From Virgibacillus_O xinjiangensis (GTDB taxonomy: Bacteria > Bacillota > Bacilli > Bacillales > Amphibacillaceae), in the NCBI RefSeq assembly GCF_042643145.1, contig NZ_JBHRSA010000015.1, forward strand, positions 1 to 64,000: 64,000 nt of DNA, read 5' to 3'. The notes beneath the pieces were generated by a model. The model was not told the origin of the DNA. It made no database searches and saw nothing but the letters and a program-made list of their open reading frames with translations. Made by a program: the position numbers and the translations under genes. Shown piece after piece: positions 1 through 7,560 of this stretch. Every line of letters starts with the position of its first letter. The first letter of the stretch is position 1.

Positions 1-12
1 ATTTTTCCATAA

Positions 13-59
13 ACCTAACCCCCATAAATTATTTTTACTCTAACTTATGGGGGTCAGGT
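13..59. repeat. 15-bp inverted repeat with a 17-base loop
   Basis: Positions 13-27 and 45-59 are reverse complements at 14 of 15 bases (ACCTAACCCCCATAA against TTATGGGGGTCAGGT). It lies downstream of the YitT gene on the minus strand and could end that transcript, although no T-run follows on either strand. The GGGGGTCAGGT arm resembles palindromes often found near REP-associated (Y1) transposases; that is from memory and tentative. Confidence 0.5.
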
Positions 60-60
60 C

Positions 61-112
61 ATTTCCGCGGGCGGCTGGTGAACCTCCTCGAGCTGGCGCA
101 CTTCTCCGCCTC
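61..112. repeat. Degenerate copy of a Bacillaceae dispersed repeat
   Basis: The stretch around TTTCCGCGGGCGGCTGGTGA, followed by a CCTCCTCGAGC stretch, matches the opening of a GC-rich intergenic repeat common in Bacillaceae genomes (usually continuing to a TGCGGGGTCTCACC-like arm). Here only the left part is visible, so the copy is truncated. The identification rests on recollection of the motif, not on a search. Confidence 0.4.
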
Positions 113-142
113 TTATCTAGGTGGAGAATCAATTACCATGCA

Positions 143-1015
143 TTAAAGTTTCTGGCCGTAGTACCTGTCCAAGGAGAAACCACGTCCCATAATCTCTGAG
201 GCATTAAGGAAGATTACAAAGGATTCTGGTTCTTCTTGTTGCAGCAGCTTTTTCAACTGTACAGCTTCCGGCTGCTCCGTTACACAAAGGATCATTGTCT
301 TCTCTTCCTTGCTGTACCCGCCGACCGTACGGACCTTTGTCAATCCGCGGTCGACTTTGTCGCGGATGAGGGCTTGGACTTTGTCATCTTCATCGGTAAT
401 GATCATCACGAGTTTGGTAGCAGAAGTCCGCAGTTGCACCATATCAATGACTTTGCTGCAAATATAGATGGCCATCAAGGCGAACAATGTAAGTTCCAGG
501 CTGAATACGATGATGGAAGCTGCAACAACAAGCCCGTCCACCAGCAATTGGGAATATCCGCTGGAGATGCCAGTGAATTTTTTGACAATCTGAGCAATTG
601 CTGCGGTGCCTCCTGTCGATCCATTTCCTTTGTAGACAATCCCAAGTCCGACCCCAAGCACAATCCCTCCATAAACGGCACCGAGGAGTGGGTTGGTGAT
701 GGTAAAGGGAATTTCCGCCGTCAGGTAGATGATAAATGGGACCCAAAAGGTTCCCAGCAGGGTTTTCCAACTGAAGTCGCTCCCCATGGCAATCCAGCCG
801 ACGATGAAGAGTGGAATGTTGATCGCAAACTGGACGAGGGCCGGACTGAGTGCATACAGTTCAAATAGTATCGTACTTACACCGGAAATACCGCCTGCTG
901 CTAATCGCGCCGGCAGCAGGAACATATTATAGGATAAGGCTACAATAGTTGCACCGAAGATAATATATACATATTCAAGCAAAGGCTGGTTTAGTTTGTG
1001 ACGAATTTCCATCAT
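143..1015 (-). CDS. YitT family membrane protein (DUF2179 C-terminus)
   Basis: A 290-residue integral membrane protein. Hydrophobic segments lie at roughly residues 15-35, 55-75, 82-100, 108-128, 150-172 and 175-195, followed by a soluble domain from about residue 200 (the DUF2179 domain, with TKVRTVGGYS and a final GRGF motif). This order and length are typical of the B. subtilis YitT/YvjA/YqfU family, whose biochemical role is unknown; some members affect sporulation or export. The glycine-rich stretch GNGSTGGTA before the fifth segment is a family hallmark. The start is the first of two adjacent ATGs and either is possible. It is a single gene, divergent from the aldo/keto reductase, with no operon partner. 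Confidence 0.85.
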   Translation of the reverse strand: MMEIRHKLNQPLLEYVYIIFGATIVALSYNMFLLPARLAAGGISGVSTILFELYALSPALVQFAINIPLFIVGWIAMGSDFSWKTLLGTFWVPFIIYLTAEIPFTITNPLLGAVYGGIVLGVGLGIVYKGNGSTGGTAAIAQIVKKFTGISSGYSQLLVDGLVVAASIIVFSLELTLFALMAIYICSKVIDMVQLRTSATKLVMIITDEDDKVQALIRDKVDRGLTKVRTVGGYSKEEKTMILCVTEQPEAVQLKKLLQQEEPESFVIFLNASEIMGRGFSLDRYYGQKL

Positions 1016-1144
1016 GATGCAGTCCCTTCTCGTTCATTTGATAACTGTTTCATTCTATCACATCGAGTTTTGCTCTGCCGCCTGTTTTGAGGAATCATTT
1101 CCAATGGGTTAATATAGAAGGTATAAGCGAATGGAGGGTCATAC

Positions 1145-1978
1145 ATGATAAATAGTTTGCGCGATACAGTAAGGTTGAATAATGGTGTTGATATGCCAGC
1201 CTTCGGACTTGGTGTTTATAAAGTGGAAGAAGGGGAAACAACCGTCCACTCGGTAAAAACAGCCATCGACCATGGATACAGAAGTATTGATACCGCTGCG
1301 TTCTACGGGAACGAGCGTGGTGTAGGACGAGCTGTTGAGGAAAGTGGGGTGCCTCGGGAGGAATTATTCATCACCACCAAGGTATGGAATGACCAGCAGG
1401 GCTATGAAGAAACACTTCAGGCATTTGATGAAAGTCTGAAGAAGCTTGGTCTCGACTATCTGGACCTTTACCTGATCCATTGGCCGGTCACAGGTATGTA
1501 TAAAGATACGTGGAAGGCGATGGAGAAGCTGTATGAGGAGGGGAAAGTTCGTGCGATCGGTGTCTGCAATTTCCATCAACAACATTTGGATGATCTCCTT
1601 CCGGAATGTAAGGTGAAGCCGGCCATCAATCAGGTGGAGTATCACCCCCATCTAACCCAAGAAAAGCTCGCAGAATACTGCCGGCAGGAAGAAATTCAAC
1701 TGGAGGCATGGTCGCCATTAAAGCGTGGGGAAATATTTGATGAGCCGATATTACAGGAAATCGCTGAAAAGCACGGAAAAACTGCAGCCCAAGTCGTGCT
1801 GCGCTGGGATGTGCAAAATGGGGTGATTACGATCCCAAAATCTACCAAGGAACATCGCATCAAAGAAAATGCCGATATCTTTGATTTTTCATTGAGTGAC
1901 GAAGATATGAAAAGGATCAATCGGCTGAATAAGGATGATAGAGTCGGAAGCAGTCCGGATAAATACCCGGTCGAATAA
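1145..1978 (+). CDS. Aldo/keto reductase (YtbE/YvgN type)
   Basis: A 277-residue NADPH-dependent aldo/keto reductase of the AKR5 group, the family of B. subtilis YtbE and YvgN that reduces aldehydes such as methylglyoxal. The catalytic tetrad is visible: Asp and Tyr in DTAAFYGNE, Lys in TTKVWN, His in LIHWPV. The C-terminal cofactor signature IPKSTKEHRIKEN is intact. The ATG follows GGAGGG with seven bases between them. It is followed after 29 bases by a dipeptidase gene, so the two may be co-transcribed. Broad detoxification is the most that can be inferred; the substrate is not evident. Confidence 0.9.
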   Translation: MINSLRDTVRLNNGVDMPAFGLGVYKVEEGETTVHSVKTAIDHGYRSIDTAAFYGNERGVGRAVEESGVPREELFITTKVWNDQQGYEETLQAFDESLKKLGLDYLDLYLIHWPVTGMYKDTWKAMEKLYEEGKVRAIGVCNFHQQHLDDLLPECKVKPAINQVEYHPHLTQEKLAEYCRQEEIQLEAWSPLKRGEIFDEPILQEIAEKHGKTAAQVVLRWDVQNGVITIPKSTKEHRIKENADIFDFSLSDEDMKRINRLNKDDRVGSSPDKYPVE

Positions 1979-2007
1979 CAGCTGAAGATGGATGGAGGAA
2001 AGTGGGT

Positions 2008-2958
2008 ATGAAGGTTATAGATACGCATTGTGATGCCCTGCTGAAGCTGCAGATGGAAAAAAGAGGGGTGTACTACGGCAGAAAACCGCTGGATTTCCAA
2101 CATGCCGATATGCTGGATACGAATCTGGATCGACTTCGCCAGGGAAAGATTGGGACACAGTTTTATGCCATTTTCATTGAGCCCGATATCCCAATGGAAG
2201 AAAAGTGGCAGCATGCACTGGAACAGATTGATCTGTTTCATACAGAGATACTGGATAAACACCCAGAAATGAGGCATATTCGCAGTTGGTCTGATCTGAA
2301 AACGTTGCATGCAGACGAAATTGGTGCCGTACTGACCTTGGAAGGGGCTGATCCGATTGGTAATGATCTTGGAAAGCTGCGCCATTTATATCGCGCAGGC
2401 GTATTGGCTGTCGGTCTGACTTGGAACCATGCGAATCTTTGTGCAGATGGAGTACACGAACCTCGTGGAGGGGGGTTAACCCTTCTTGGAAGAGAAGTGA
2501 TCAGGCTCAACAATGCTCATCAGGTAATGAGCGATGTTGCCCACTCCACGGTACGAGGATTCTGGGATATAGTAGAATTAGCTGATTATCCATTTGCAAG
2601 CCACTCCAACGCAAGAGCGGTCTGCGATCATCCGCGCAATCTGTATGATGGCCAAATCAAGGCATTGATTGAAAAGGGCGGAATGATTCACGTCGTGTTT
2701 CATCCAGAGTTCATTTCGGACACGAAGGAACAAGTGGAAATCGATGATCTTATCAGGCATATCGACCATATTTGTTCACTTGGTGGGGTGGAACATATCG
2801 GTTTTGGTTCTGACTTTGACGGAATTGACAAGTATGTTGATAATTTGGAGAACGCAGCAAAATATCAAAACCTGATCAATGCCTTGCTGAACCATTATCC
2901 GGAAGAGCAAGTCCGTGGATTTGCCGGACAGAACTTTTTGAAGCACATGCCGAACTGA
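2008..2958 (+). CDS. M19 family (renal-type) dipeptidase
   Basis: A zinc-dependent dipeptidase of the membrane-dipeptidase family, 316 residues, hydrolysing dipeptides including those with D-residues. The first metal pair is in DTHCD near the N-terminus; the bridging Glu is probably in TLEGADP; later His ligands lie in SHSNARAV, and the C-terminal GFGSDFDGI motif is present. The family name refers to the mammalian enzyme; this one has no signal peptide and should be cytoplasmic. An in-frame GTG at 2002 sits only three bases from the GGAGG at 1994-1998, whereas the ATG at 2008 is nine bases away, so I chose 2008. A strong terminator follows directly. Confidence 0.88.
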   Translation: MKVIDTHCDALLKLQMEKRGVYYGRKPLDFQHADMLDTNLDRLRQGKIGTQFYAIFIEPDIPMEEKWQHALEQIDLFHTEILDKHPEMRHIRSWSDLKTLHADEIGAVLTLEGADPIGNDLGKLRHLYRAGVLAVGLTWNHANLCADGVHEPRGGGLTLLGREVIRLNNAHQVMSDVAHSTVRGFWDIVELADYPFASHSNARAVCDHPRNLYDGQIKALIEKGGMIHVVFHPEFISDTKEQVEIDDLIRHIDHICSLGGVEHIGFGSDFDGIDKYVDNLENAAKYQNLINALLNHYPEEQVRGFAGQNFLKHMPN

Positions 2959-2974
2959 ATAAGTGGTGGTATAA

Positions 2975-3018
2975 AGCTGTAATCCCATGTGTGGCCTCTG
3001 GGATTACAGCTTTTTTTT
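2975..3018 (+). terminator. Rho-independent terminator after the dipeptidase
   Basis: A perfect 13-bp stem (2975-2987 with 2999-3011) and an 11-base loop are followed by a run of eight T. It closes the aldo/keto reductase-dipeptidase unit. Confidence 0.9.
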
Positions 3019-3099
3019 GTGTGTGTTTATACTATCAGCTGGTTTTTATGCATATATATCTACCATTTATGGATAAGCTCTCGGTTCAGGAGGTGGGAT

Positions 3100-3213
3100 A
3101 TGAATAGATGGATGGTTCGAAAGGAGTGTTGGTACCAGGGGCGCATTTACATGACTCGCATAGCAGGAAACAGAGCTCGAGCAGATCCGCTGCTTTCCTG
3201 TATTTCCTTTTAA
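3100..3213 (+). CDS. Possible 37-residue small ORF upstream of the permease
   Basis: An ATG at 3100 lies six bases behind a perfect AGGAGG (3088-3093) and opens a 37-codon frame rich in Arg and aromatic residues, ending 58 bases before the permease start. Its 3' part forms a hairpin (CAGGAAA pairing with TTTCCTG near 3167-3201). It could be a short leader peptide for the permease or a chance frame behind a good ribosome binding site. No family is recognised and composition does not look like a folded protein. Confidence 0.3.
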   Translation: MNRWMVRKECWYQGRIYMTRIAGNRARADPLLSCISF

Positions 3214-3271
3214 TTATGTGTCGTACGAACTTCCGGTCAAATAAACCCTGTCAAGAATGGGAGGAAACTAG

Positions 3272-4678
3272 ATGAGTGACCAGAAACTCTTGAAGATACT
3301 CGGAAGGAAAGACACACTTGCTTTAGCGTTTGGGGCGATGATCGGCTGGGGGTGGGTGGTAACGACCGGGCTCTGGATTACGGAAGCCGGATCACTTGGT
3401 GCCATCCTTGCCTTTGCTATTGGCGGATTGCTTGTGCTGATGGTGAGCCTCACCTACGCTGAATTGTCATCAGCCTTGCCACTGGCCGGCGGAGAGCATG
3501 TGTACACGTATAAGGCCATGGGAAGAACTGCCTCATTTATTGCCACATGGGCTATCATTTTAGGTTATGTCTCTGTCGTAGCTTTTGAAGCGGTGGCTCT
3601 TCCAACGGTGTTTGAATACCTCGTACCTAATTACAGCCAAGGCTATTTGTATACGATTGCCGGTTGGAATGTGACGGCGACTTGGGTCGGCGTCGGAATG
3701 ATTGGTTCCATCTTTATAGGTTGGATCAACTACCGGGGTATCAAGCTGTCTACGGCGATTACATTCATTCTTACCCTGTTGATTCTCATGGCAGGAGCAT
3801 TGTTGATTACCGGGAGCACTGCTGCCGGTAATACACAAAATATGCAGCCCTTTTTTGAAAATGGAATGGCCGGTCTTATGGCAGTGGTGATCATGACTCC
3901 ATTCATGTTTGTCGGCTTTGATGTCATCCCTCAGGCAGCGGAAGAGATTGATCTTCCAAAAAAACGAATCGGCCAGCTGCTCGTATTTTCGGTTGTACTT
4001 GCTATCATCTGGTATATTGCCGTTATCTTCGGTGTATCAAGAGTGATGGGAACAACTGCACTTGGCGAATCAGAATTGGTAACAGCAGACGCCATGGCTG
4101 CAGCTTTCGATGACAGTCGGTTCATGGGCAATCTCCTCGTTCTTGGAGGTATCGGCGGTATCCTTACAAGCTGGATCGGTTTCTATGTCGGAGGAAGCCG
4201 GGCAATATTTGCGCTTGCAAGAGCTGGCATGCTGCCAAAAAGCCTGGGGGATCTCCATCCGAAATATCGGACACCTCATCGAGCCATCCTGTTGATTGGT
4301 GTCTTTTCCACAGCGGCACCGCTGCTCGGCCGGCCGGCACTGGTTTGGCTTGTGAATGCAGGTGGACTAGGGCTTGTTGTGGCATGGTTGATGGTGGCCG
4401 TTTCCTTTATCATCTTGAGGAAAAAGGATCCGGAAATGGAACGGCCGTTCAAACTTGCCGGCGGGACTGCTATTGGGTGGATTGCTGTTGTCATGGCGGG
4501 TGGTGTTACTCTTTTATATGTGCCGGGAATGCCATCAGCCCTTATCTGGCCATATGAATGGGTAATCATTCTGCTCTGGGTCATCCTTGGAGCTGTCCTG
4601 TACCGGCTGTCAATGGCCAAATATGGTAAGTCGTTTGCAGATGACCATATGAAGAAAGAAATTGATCGGATTACATGA
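3272..4678 (+). CDS. APC superfamily amino-acid permease
   Basis: A 468-residue permease with twelve likely membrane segments, starting with the APC signature LAFGAMIGWGWVV in the first helix (residues about 13-35). The family imports or exchanges amino acids, polyamines or related compounds with cations. The GGEHVYTYKAMGRT motif between helices 2 and 3 and the VGFDVIPQAAEEI motif in helix 6 are typical of the YjeH/YfnA-like branch. The ATG has a GGGAGG ribosome binding site. It is a single gene with its own terminator, 300 bases before the ectoine hydrolase gene. No copy of the ectoine-locus operator is seen upstream, so a role in ectoine or diaminobutyrate uptake is only suggested by position. 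Confidence 0.85.
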   Translation: MSDQKLLKILGRKDTLALAFGAMIGWGWVVTTGLWITEAGSLGAILAFAIGGLLVLMVSLTYAELSSALPLAGGEHVYTYKAMGRTASFIATWAIILGYVSVVAFEAVALPTVFEYLVPNYSQGYLYTIAGWNVTATWVGVGMIGSIFIGWINYRGIKLSTAITFILTLLILMAGALLITGSTAAGNTQNMQPFFENGMAGLMAVVIMTPFMFVGFDVIPQAAEEIDLPKKRIGQLLVFSVVLAIIWYIAVIFGVSRVMGTTALGESELVTADAMAAAFDDSRFMGNLLVLGGIGGILTSWIGFYVGGSRAIFALARAGMLPKSLGDLHPKYRTPHRAILLIGVFSTAAPLLGRPALVWLVNAGGLGLVVAWLMVAVSFIILRKKDPEMERPFKLAGGTAIGWIAVVMAGGVTLLYVPGMPSALIWPYEWVIILLWVILGAVLYRLSMAKYGKSFADDHMKKEIDRIT

Positions 4679-4683
4679 ATACG

Positions 4684-4714
4684 AAAAAGGTTTCCCAAGG
4701 AGGGAGACCTTTTT
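4684..4714 (+). terminator. Terminator after the APC permease
   Basis: A 13-bp stem with one mismatch (4684-4696 with 4702-4714), A-rich on the left and ending in a T-run, isolates the permease from the downstream promoter. Confidence 0.8.
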
Positions 4715-4753
4715 GTTATCGGAGGAGTGAAAGTGGGTATAGAATATTAACGG

Positions 4754-4769
4754 AATTTTCTATAAAATT
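4754..4769. promoter_or_regulatory. Candidate CodY-like box upstream of the ectoine hydrolase
   Basis: AATTTTCTATAAAATT is a near-palindrome differing from the CodY consensus (AATTTTCWGAAAATT) at about three positions. It sits immediately upstream of the -35 box at 4773. It may instead simply be an AT-rich upstream promoter element. Confidence 0.3.
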
Positions 4770-4772
4770 ATA

Positions 4773-4830
4773 TTGACAACATTACTTGGCAGACACTACA
4801 CTGTAACAAAGGTATTGTCGACAATCGACA
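4773..4830 (+). promoter_or_regulatory. Sigma-A promoter and operator of the ectoine hydrolase
   Basis: TTGACA at 4773-4778, an 18-base spacer and TACACT at 4797-4802 form the promoter. Six bases further on starts the operator, 4809-4830, containing GGTATTGTCGACAATCGACA (4811-4830). It holds two overlapping palindromes: ATTGTCGACAAT (4814-4825) and TGTCGA-CAA-TCGACA (4816-4830). The site covers the expected transcription start, a position suited to repression. The same 22 bases at the same distance from a -10 box occur before the GntR-family regulator at 7483-7504. Confidence 0.8.
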
Positions 4831-4985
4831 CACTATCTCACATCAGTTCACCTATCATGTCCACTAACGATCCTCTAATTGCCTATTTTTTGAAAGAACC
4901 CGTCAACGTACGAAGCAGTAGTTCATACAATGTATAAACGGCTCAGCTGGTGGTGCTGAAATAAAAAAGAGGGGAAGGGATGTGT

Positions 4986-6173
4986 ATGTTAACATTTTCC
5001 GTTTCTGAGTTTCAGGATAGGATTGCTAAAACGAAGGAACGCATGGCTGCGGAGGGGATGGATATTCTGCTGGTTACTGATCCGGCAAATATGAATTATC
5101 TTACCGGCTATGATGCATGGTCCTTTTATGTCCACCAGCTATTGGTCGTCATGATTGACGAAGACCAGCCGTACTGGATAGGGCGGGGGTTGGACGCCAA
5201 TGCTGCAAGATACACAACCTGGCTGGATGAAGAGCATATACTTCCCTATGCTGACAACTATGTCCAGTCGACGATAAGACACCCCATGGATTTCGTGTCT
5301 GATTTCATCCGGAGCAAAAAGAGCGGTAAGCTAATTATCGGTGTAGAGTTGGATGCCTATTATTTCACTGCTCAGTGTTATATTCATTTGGCACATGGTC
5401 TGCCGGATGCCCGTTTCAAAAATGCCACCAACTTGGTGAATCGGATCCGCATTGTCAAGTCTGATCAGGAAATTGCCTATATGAAACAAGCTGCAAGAAT
5501 TTCGGAAAAAGCTATGCAGGCAGCCTTTGAGACATTGAATGAAGGTGTCCGGCAAAGTGAAGTAGCTGCGGCCATCAGTCATGCGCAGATCATTGGGACA
5601 GAGGAATATGGAGGAGATTATCCATCCATTGTTCCATTGCTTCCTACGGGAGAGAAAACATCCGCCTGCCATTTGACCTGGACGGATGATACCTTCAGAG
5701 AGGGAGAACCGGTCATCATTGAACTGGCGGGATGCTATAAACGTTACCATTCGCCATTGGCGAGGACTGCGGTAGTCGGAATGCCGAGCGAAGAGGTGTA
5801 TCAGCTTAGCGAGGTGGTCATCCAAGGCATTCAAGCTGCATTGGAAGCGGTTAAACCAGGAGCTACCTGTGAAGAGATCGAGCTTGCCTGGAGGAAGGAA
5901 ATCACCAAACATGGGTTGAAGAAAGAGTCTCGTATCGGCTATTCTGTAGGACTGAACTATCCGCCTGATTGGGGAGAGCATACAGCGAGCCTTCGCCCGG
6001 GAGATCAGACGATCCTCGAACCGAATATGACCTTCCATATGATACCGACCATCGATCTCGGCCATATTGGCATGGAAATCAGTGAATCATTCCGAGTGAC
6101 CGAAGAAGGCTGTGAAACACTTGCCAAATTCCCGCGGGAGCTGTTGATAAAGCCCAATGCTCGTTTAGCCTAG
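4986..6173 (+). CDS. doeA: Ectoine/hydroxyectoine hydrolase, M24-fold (DoeA/EutD type)
   Basis: A 395-residue protein of the M24 creatinase/aminopeptidase-P fold: an N-terminal domain to about residue 150 and a pita-bread catalytic domain after it. The metal ligands of true M24 peptidases are mostly gone: the first Asp is Glu (IELAGCY, residue 246), the second Asp of the SDxTRT motif is Pro (HSPLART), the His of GHGIG is Tyr (GYSVG) and the Glu of the IEP motif is lost (MIPT). This fits published work on EutD/DoeA, which opens the ectoine ring without a metal through a covalent intermediate to give alpha-N-acetyl-diaminobutyrate. The length matches the family. The ATG at 4986 fits the GGGGAAGGG site better than the GTG at 4980. 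It forms its own unit, tied to the regulator block by the shared operator. Confidence 0.82.
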   Translation: MLTFSVSEFQDRIAKTKERMAAEGMDILLVTDPANMNYLTGYDAWSFYVHQLLVVMIDEDQPYWIGRGLDANAARYTTWLDEEHILPYADNYVQSTIRHPMDFVSDFIRSKKSGKLIIGVELDAYYFTAQCYIHLAHGLPDARFKNATNLVNRIRIVKSDQEIAYMKQAARISEKAMQAAFETLNEGVRQSEVAAAISHAQIIGTEEYGGDYPSIVPLLPTGEKTSACHLTWTDDTFREGEPVIIELAGCYKRYHSPLARTAVVGMPSEEVYQLSEVVIQGIQAALEAVKPGATCEEIELAWRKEITKHGLKKESRIGYSVGLNYPPDWGEHTASLRPGDQTILEPNMTFHMIPTIDLGHIGMEISESFRVTEEGCETLAKFPRELLIKPNARLA

Positions 6174-6273
6174 GTAGACAGCACTAGGGTTTCGTGTAGA
6201 AGGAATATTTGGCAGCACATCCTTAATTGCCGGAGGGCAGCGATATCAACCAGAACATTCCATCCCAGCAGTA

Positions 6274-6303
6274 AAAAGCCGTACCCCGAGGTGTACGGCT
6301 TTT
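6274..6303. terminator. Bidirectional terminator between convergent genes
   Basis: AAAAGCCGTAC (6274-6284) pairs with GTACGGCTTTT (6293-6303), A-rich on one side and T-rich on the other, so it serves both the ectoine hydrolase and the opposing dehydrogenase gene. Confidence 0.85.
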
Positions 6304-6307
6304 CGCA

Positions 6308-7291
6308 TTATCTTCTTTTGTCCCAGACTTCCGGATTGATCATCGTCGGTGGCTTTTCACCGGATAGTCCGGCGCGTAAATTTTTTGCTGCCAGTTCTGA
6401 CATGGCCAGTTCTGTCTCCCAGGTGGACGAGCCGATATGCGGAGTTGTCACGGCATTCTCCATGCTGAGCAATGGGTTATGCAGATCCATCGGTTCCTTC
6501 TCGAACACATCAAGACCACAGCCGGCAATTTCACCTTTTTCGAGGGCTTCAATCAAATCACTTTCGACAATTGTTTTTCCGCGGGAGCCATTGATGAAAA
6601 TCGCACTATCCTTCATCAGGCGGAACTCCCTCTTGCCGATCATGCCCTCGGTTTCTGGTGTGAGGGGGGTGATCAAGCAAACAAAGTCAGACTCTCCCAG
6701 CAGCTGATCGAGTTCTCGGTAGCTTGCATCGAACCTTTTCTCCGCTTCCGGTTTGCTTCTGCGACTGTGATAGAGGATCTCCATATCAAAGCCAAAATGG
6801 GCCCGTTGGGCAATAGCAGCGCCTATCTTGCCCATGCCGATGATTCCGAGTGTTTTATGATGGACATCAATGCCGTAATGATCCGGCCCCAAGGGTTCTG
6901 TCCAATTGCCGCTCTTTACTTTGTGATCCAGCTCGGGAATCCTTCTAGCCGCACTGAGAATCAATCCAAACACCGTATCTGCTACGGTGTCGGTCAGGAT
7001 ATCAGGAGTATTGGTGGCGGCAATATTTCGTTTTGTCAGCTCTGGAAGATCGAGATTATCATAGCCGACCGAAACATTGCTGACGATTTTCAAATTTGGC
7101 GCACGGTCCAATAATTCTTTGGTGACAGGAAGGGCAAGGCCGATGATCCCTTCCGTCTCTCCCAGCCATTGCAGAAAATCCGAGTCGTTTTCTACGTCGA
7201 CGTTTTTAAAGAAGCGGACATCGAATTCCTTTTCCAACTGATCCAAAACCGGCTTTTCCACCCGATTATAAGCTAAAACTTTTTTCTTCAA
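6308..7291 (-). CDS. D-2-hydroxyacid dehydrogenase (glyoxylate/hydroxypyruvate reductase type)
   Basis: A 327-residue NAD(P)-dependent dehydrogenase. The Rossmann motif GIIGMGKIGAAIA is at about residues 149-161. The catalytic Arg is in INGSRGKTI, the Glu in the CGLDVFEKEP region and the His in TTPHIGSST. The overall pattern resembles GhrB/GyaR enzymes that reduce glyoxylate or hydroxypyruvate to glycolate or glycerate. The gene diverges from the GntR-family regulator across about 270 bases and is bracketed by the ectoine hydrolase and the catabolic block, so a role in the same pathway is likely. No copy of the shared operator lies close to its own start, so control by that regulator is not shown. 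The substrate is inferred only from family and context. Confidence 0.85.
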   Translation of the reverse strand: MKKKVLAYNRVEKPVLDQLEKEFDVRFFKNVDVENDSDFLQWLGETEGIIGLALPVTKELLDRAPNLKIVSNVSVGYDNLDLPELTKRNIAATNTPDILTDTVADTVFGLILSAARRIPELDHKVKSGNWTEPLGPDHYGIDVHHKTLGIIGMGKIGAAIAQRAHFGFDMEILYHSRRSKPEAEKRFDASYRELDQLLGESDFVCLITPLTPETEGMIGKREFRLMKDSAIFINGSRGKTIVESDLIEALEKGEIAGCGLDVFEKEPMDLHNPLLSMENAVTTPHIGSSTWETELAMSELAAKNLRAGLSGEKPPTMINPEVWDKRR

Positions 7292-7446
7292 TAGTCATCC
7301 TCCTTGTCCATCCGTTTCATTATTTATATGCGGGACAGATGTAAAACGATTCATCCCATAGAACATATGACAGTTACCATCAACATAGAGGAGAAACAAC
7401 CGGAAGTCAATCGAAATAAATATATTTCAAATTATCGGAAAAATGA

Positions 7447-7504
7447 TTGACAGAGGCCGGGCATCTATCCTATTCTAAAATTAAGGTATTGTCGACAATC
7501 GACA
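7447..7504 (+). promoter_or_regulatory. Sigma-A promoter and operator of the catabolic block
   Basis: TTGACA (7447-7452), an 18-base spacer and TATTCT (7471-7476) are followed six bases later by the 22-base operator at 7483-7504, identical to the one before the ectoine hydrolase (4809-4830). The inner palindrome ATTGTCGACAAT is at 7488-7499. Because the regulator gene follows, autoregulation is expected. Palindromes of this TTGTCGACAA type are common for FCD-class GntR regulators. Confidence 0.82.
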
Positions 7505-7560
7505 ATAGGCATTTCGAGCAGGGAATGAGCATATTCTTGGAGAAGGGAAGTCAAACAGCG

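Noticed and set aside
236..868. 210-codon frame antisense to the YitT gene
   Set aside because: Shadow of a well-supported membrane protein gene; no start context and no recognisable motifs.
2989..3099. N-terminal extension of the small frame before the permease
   Set aside because: It would begin inside the loop of a strong terminator; only the part from 3100 has a ribosome binding site.
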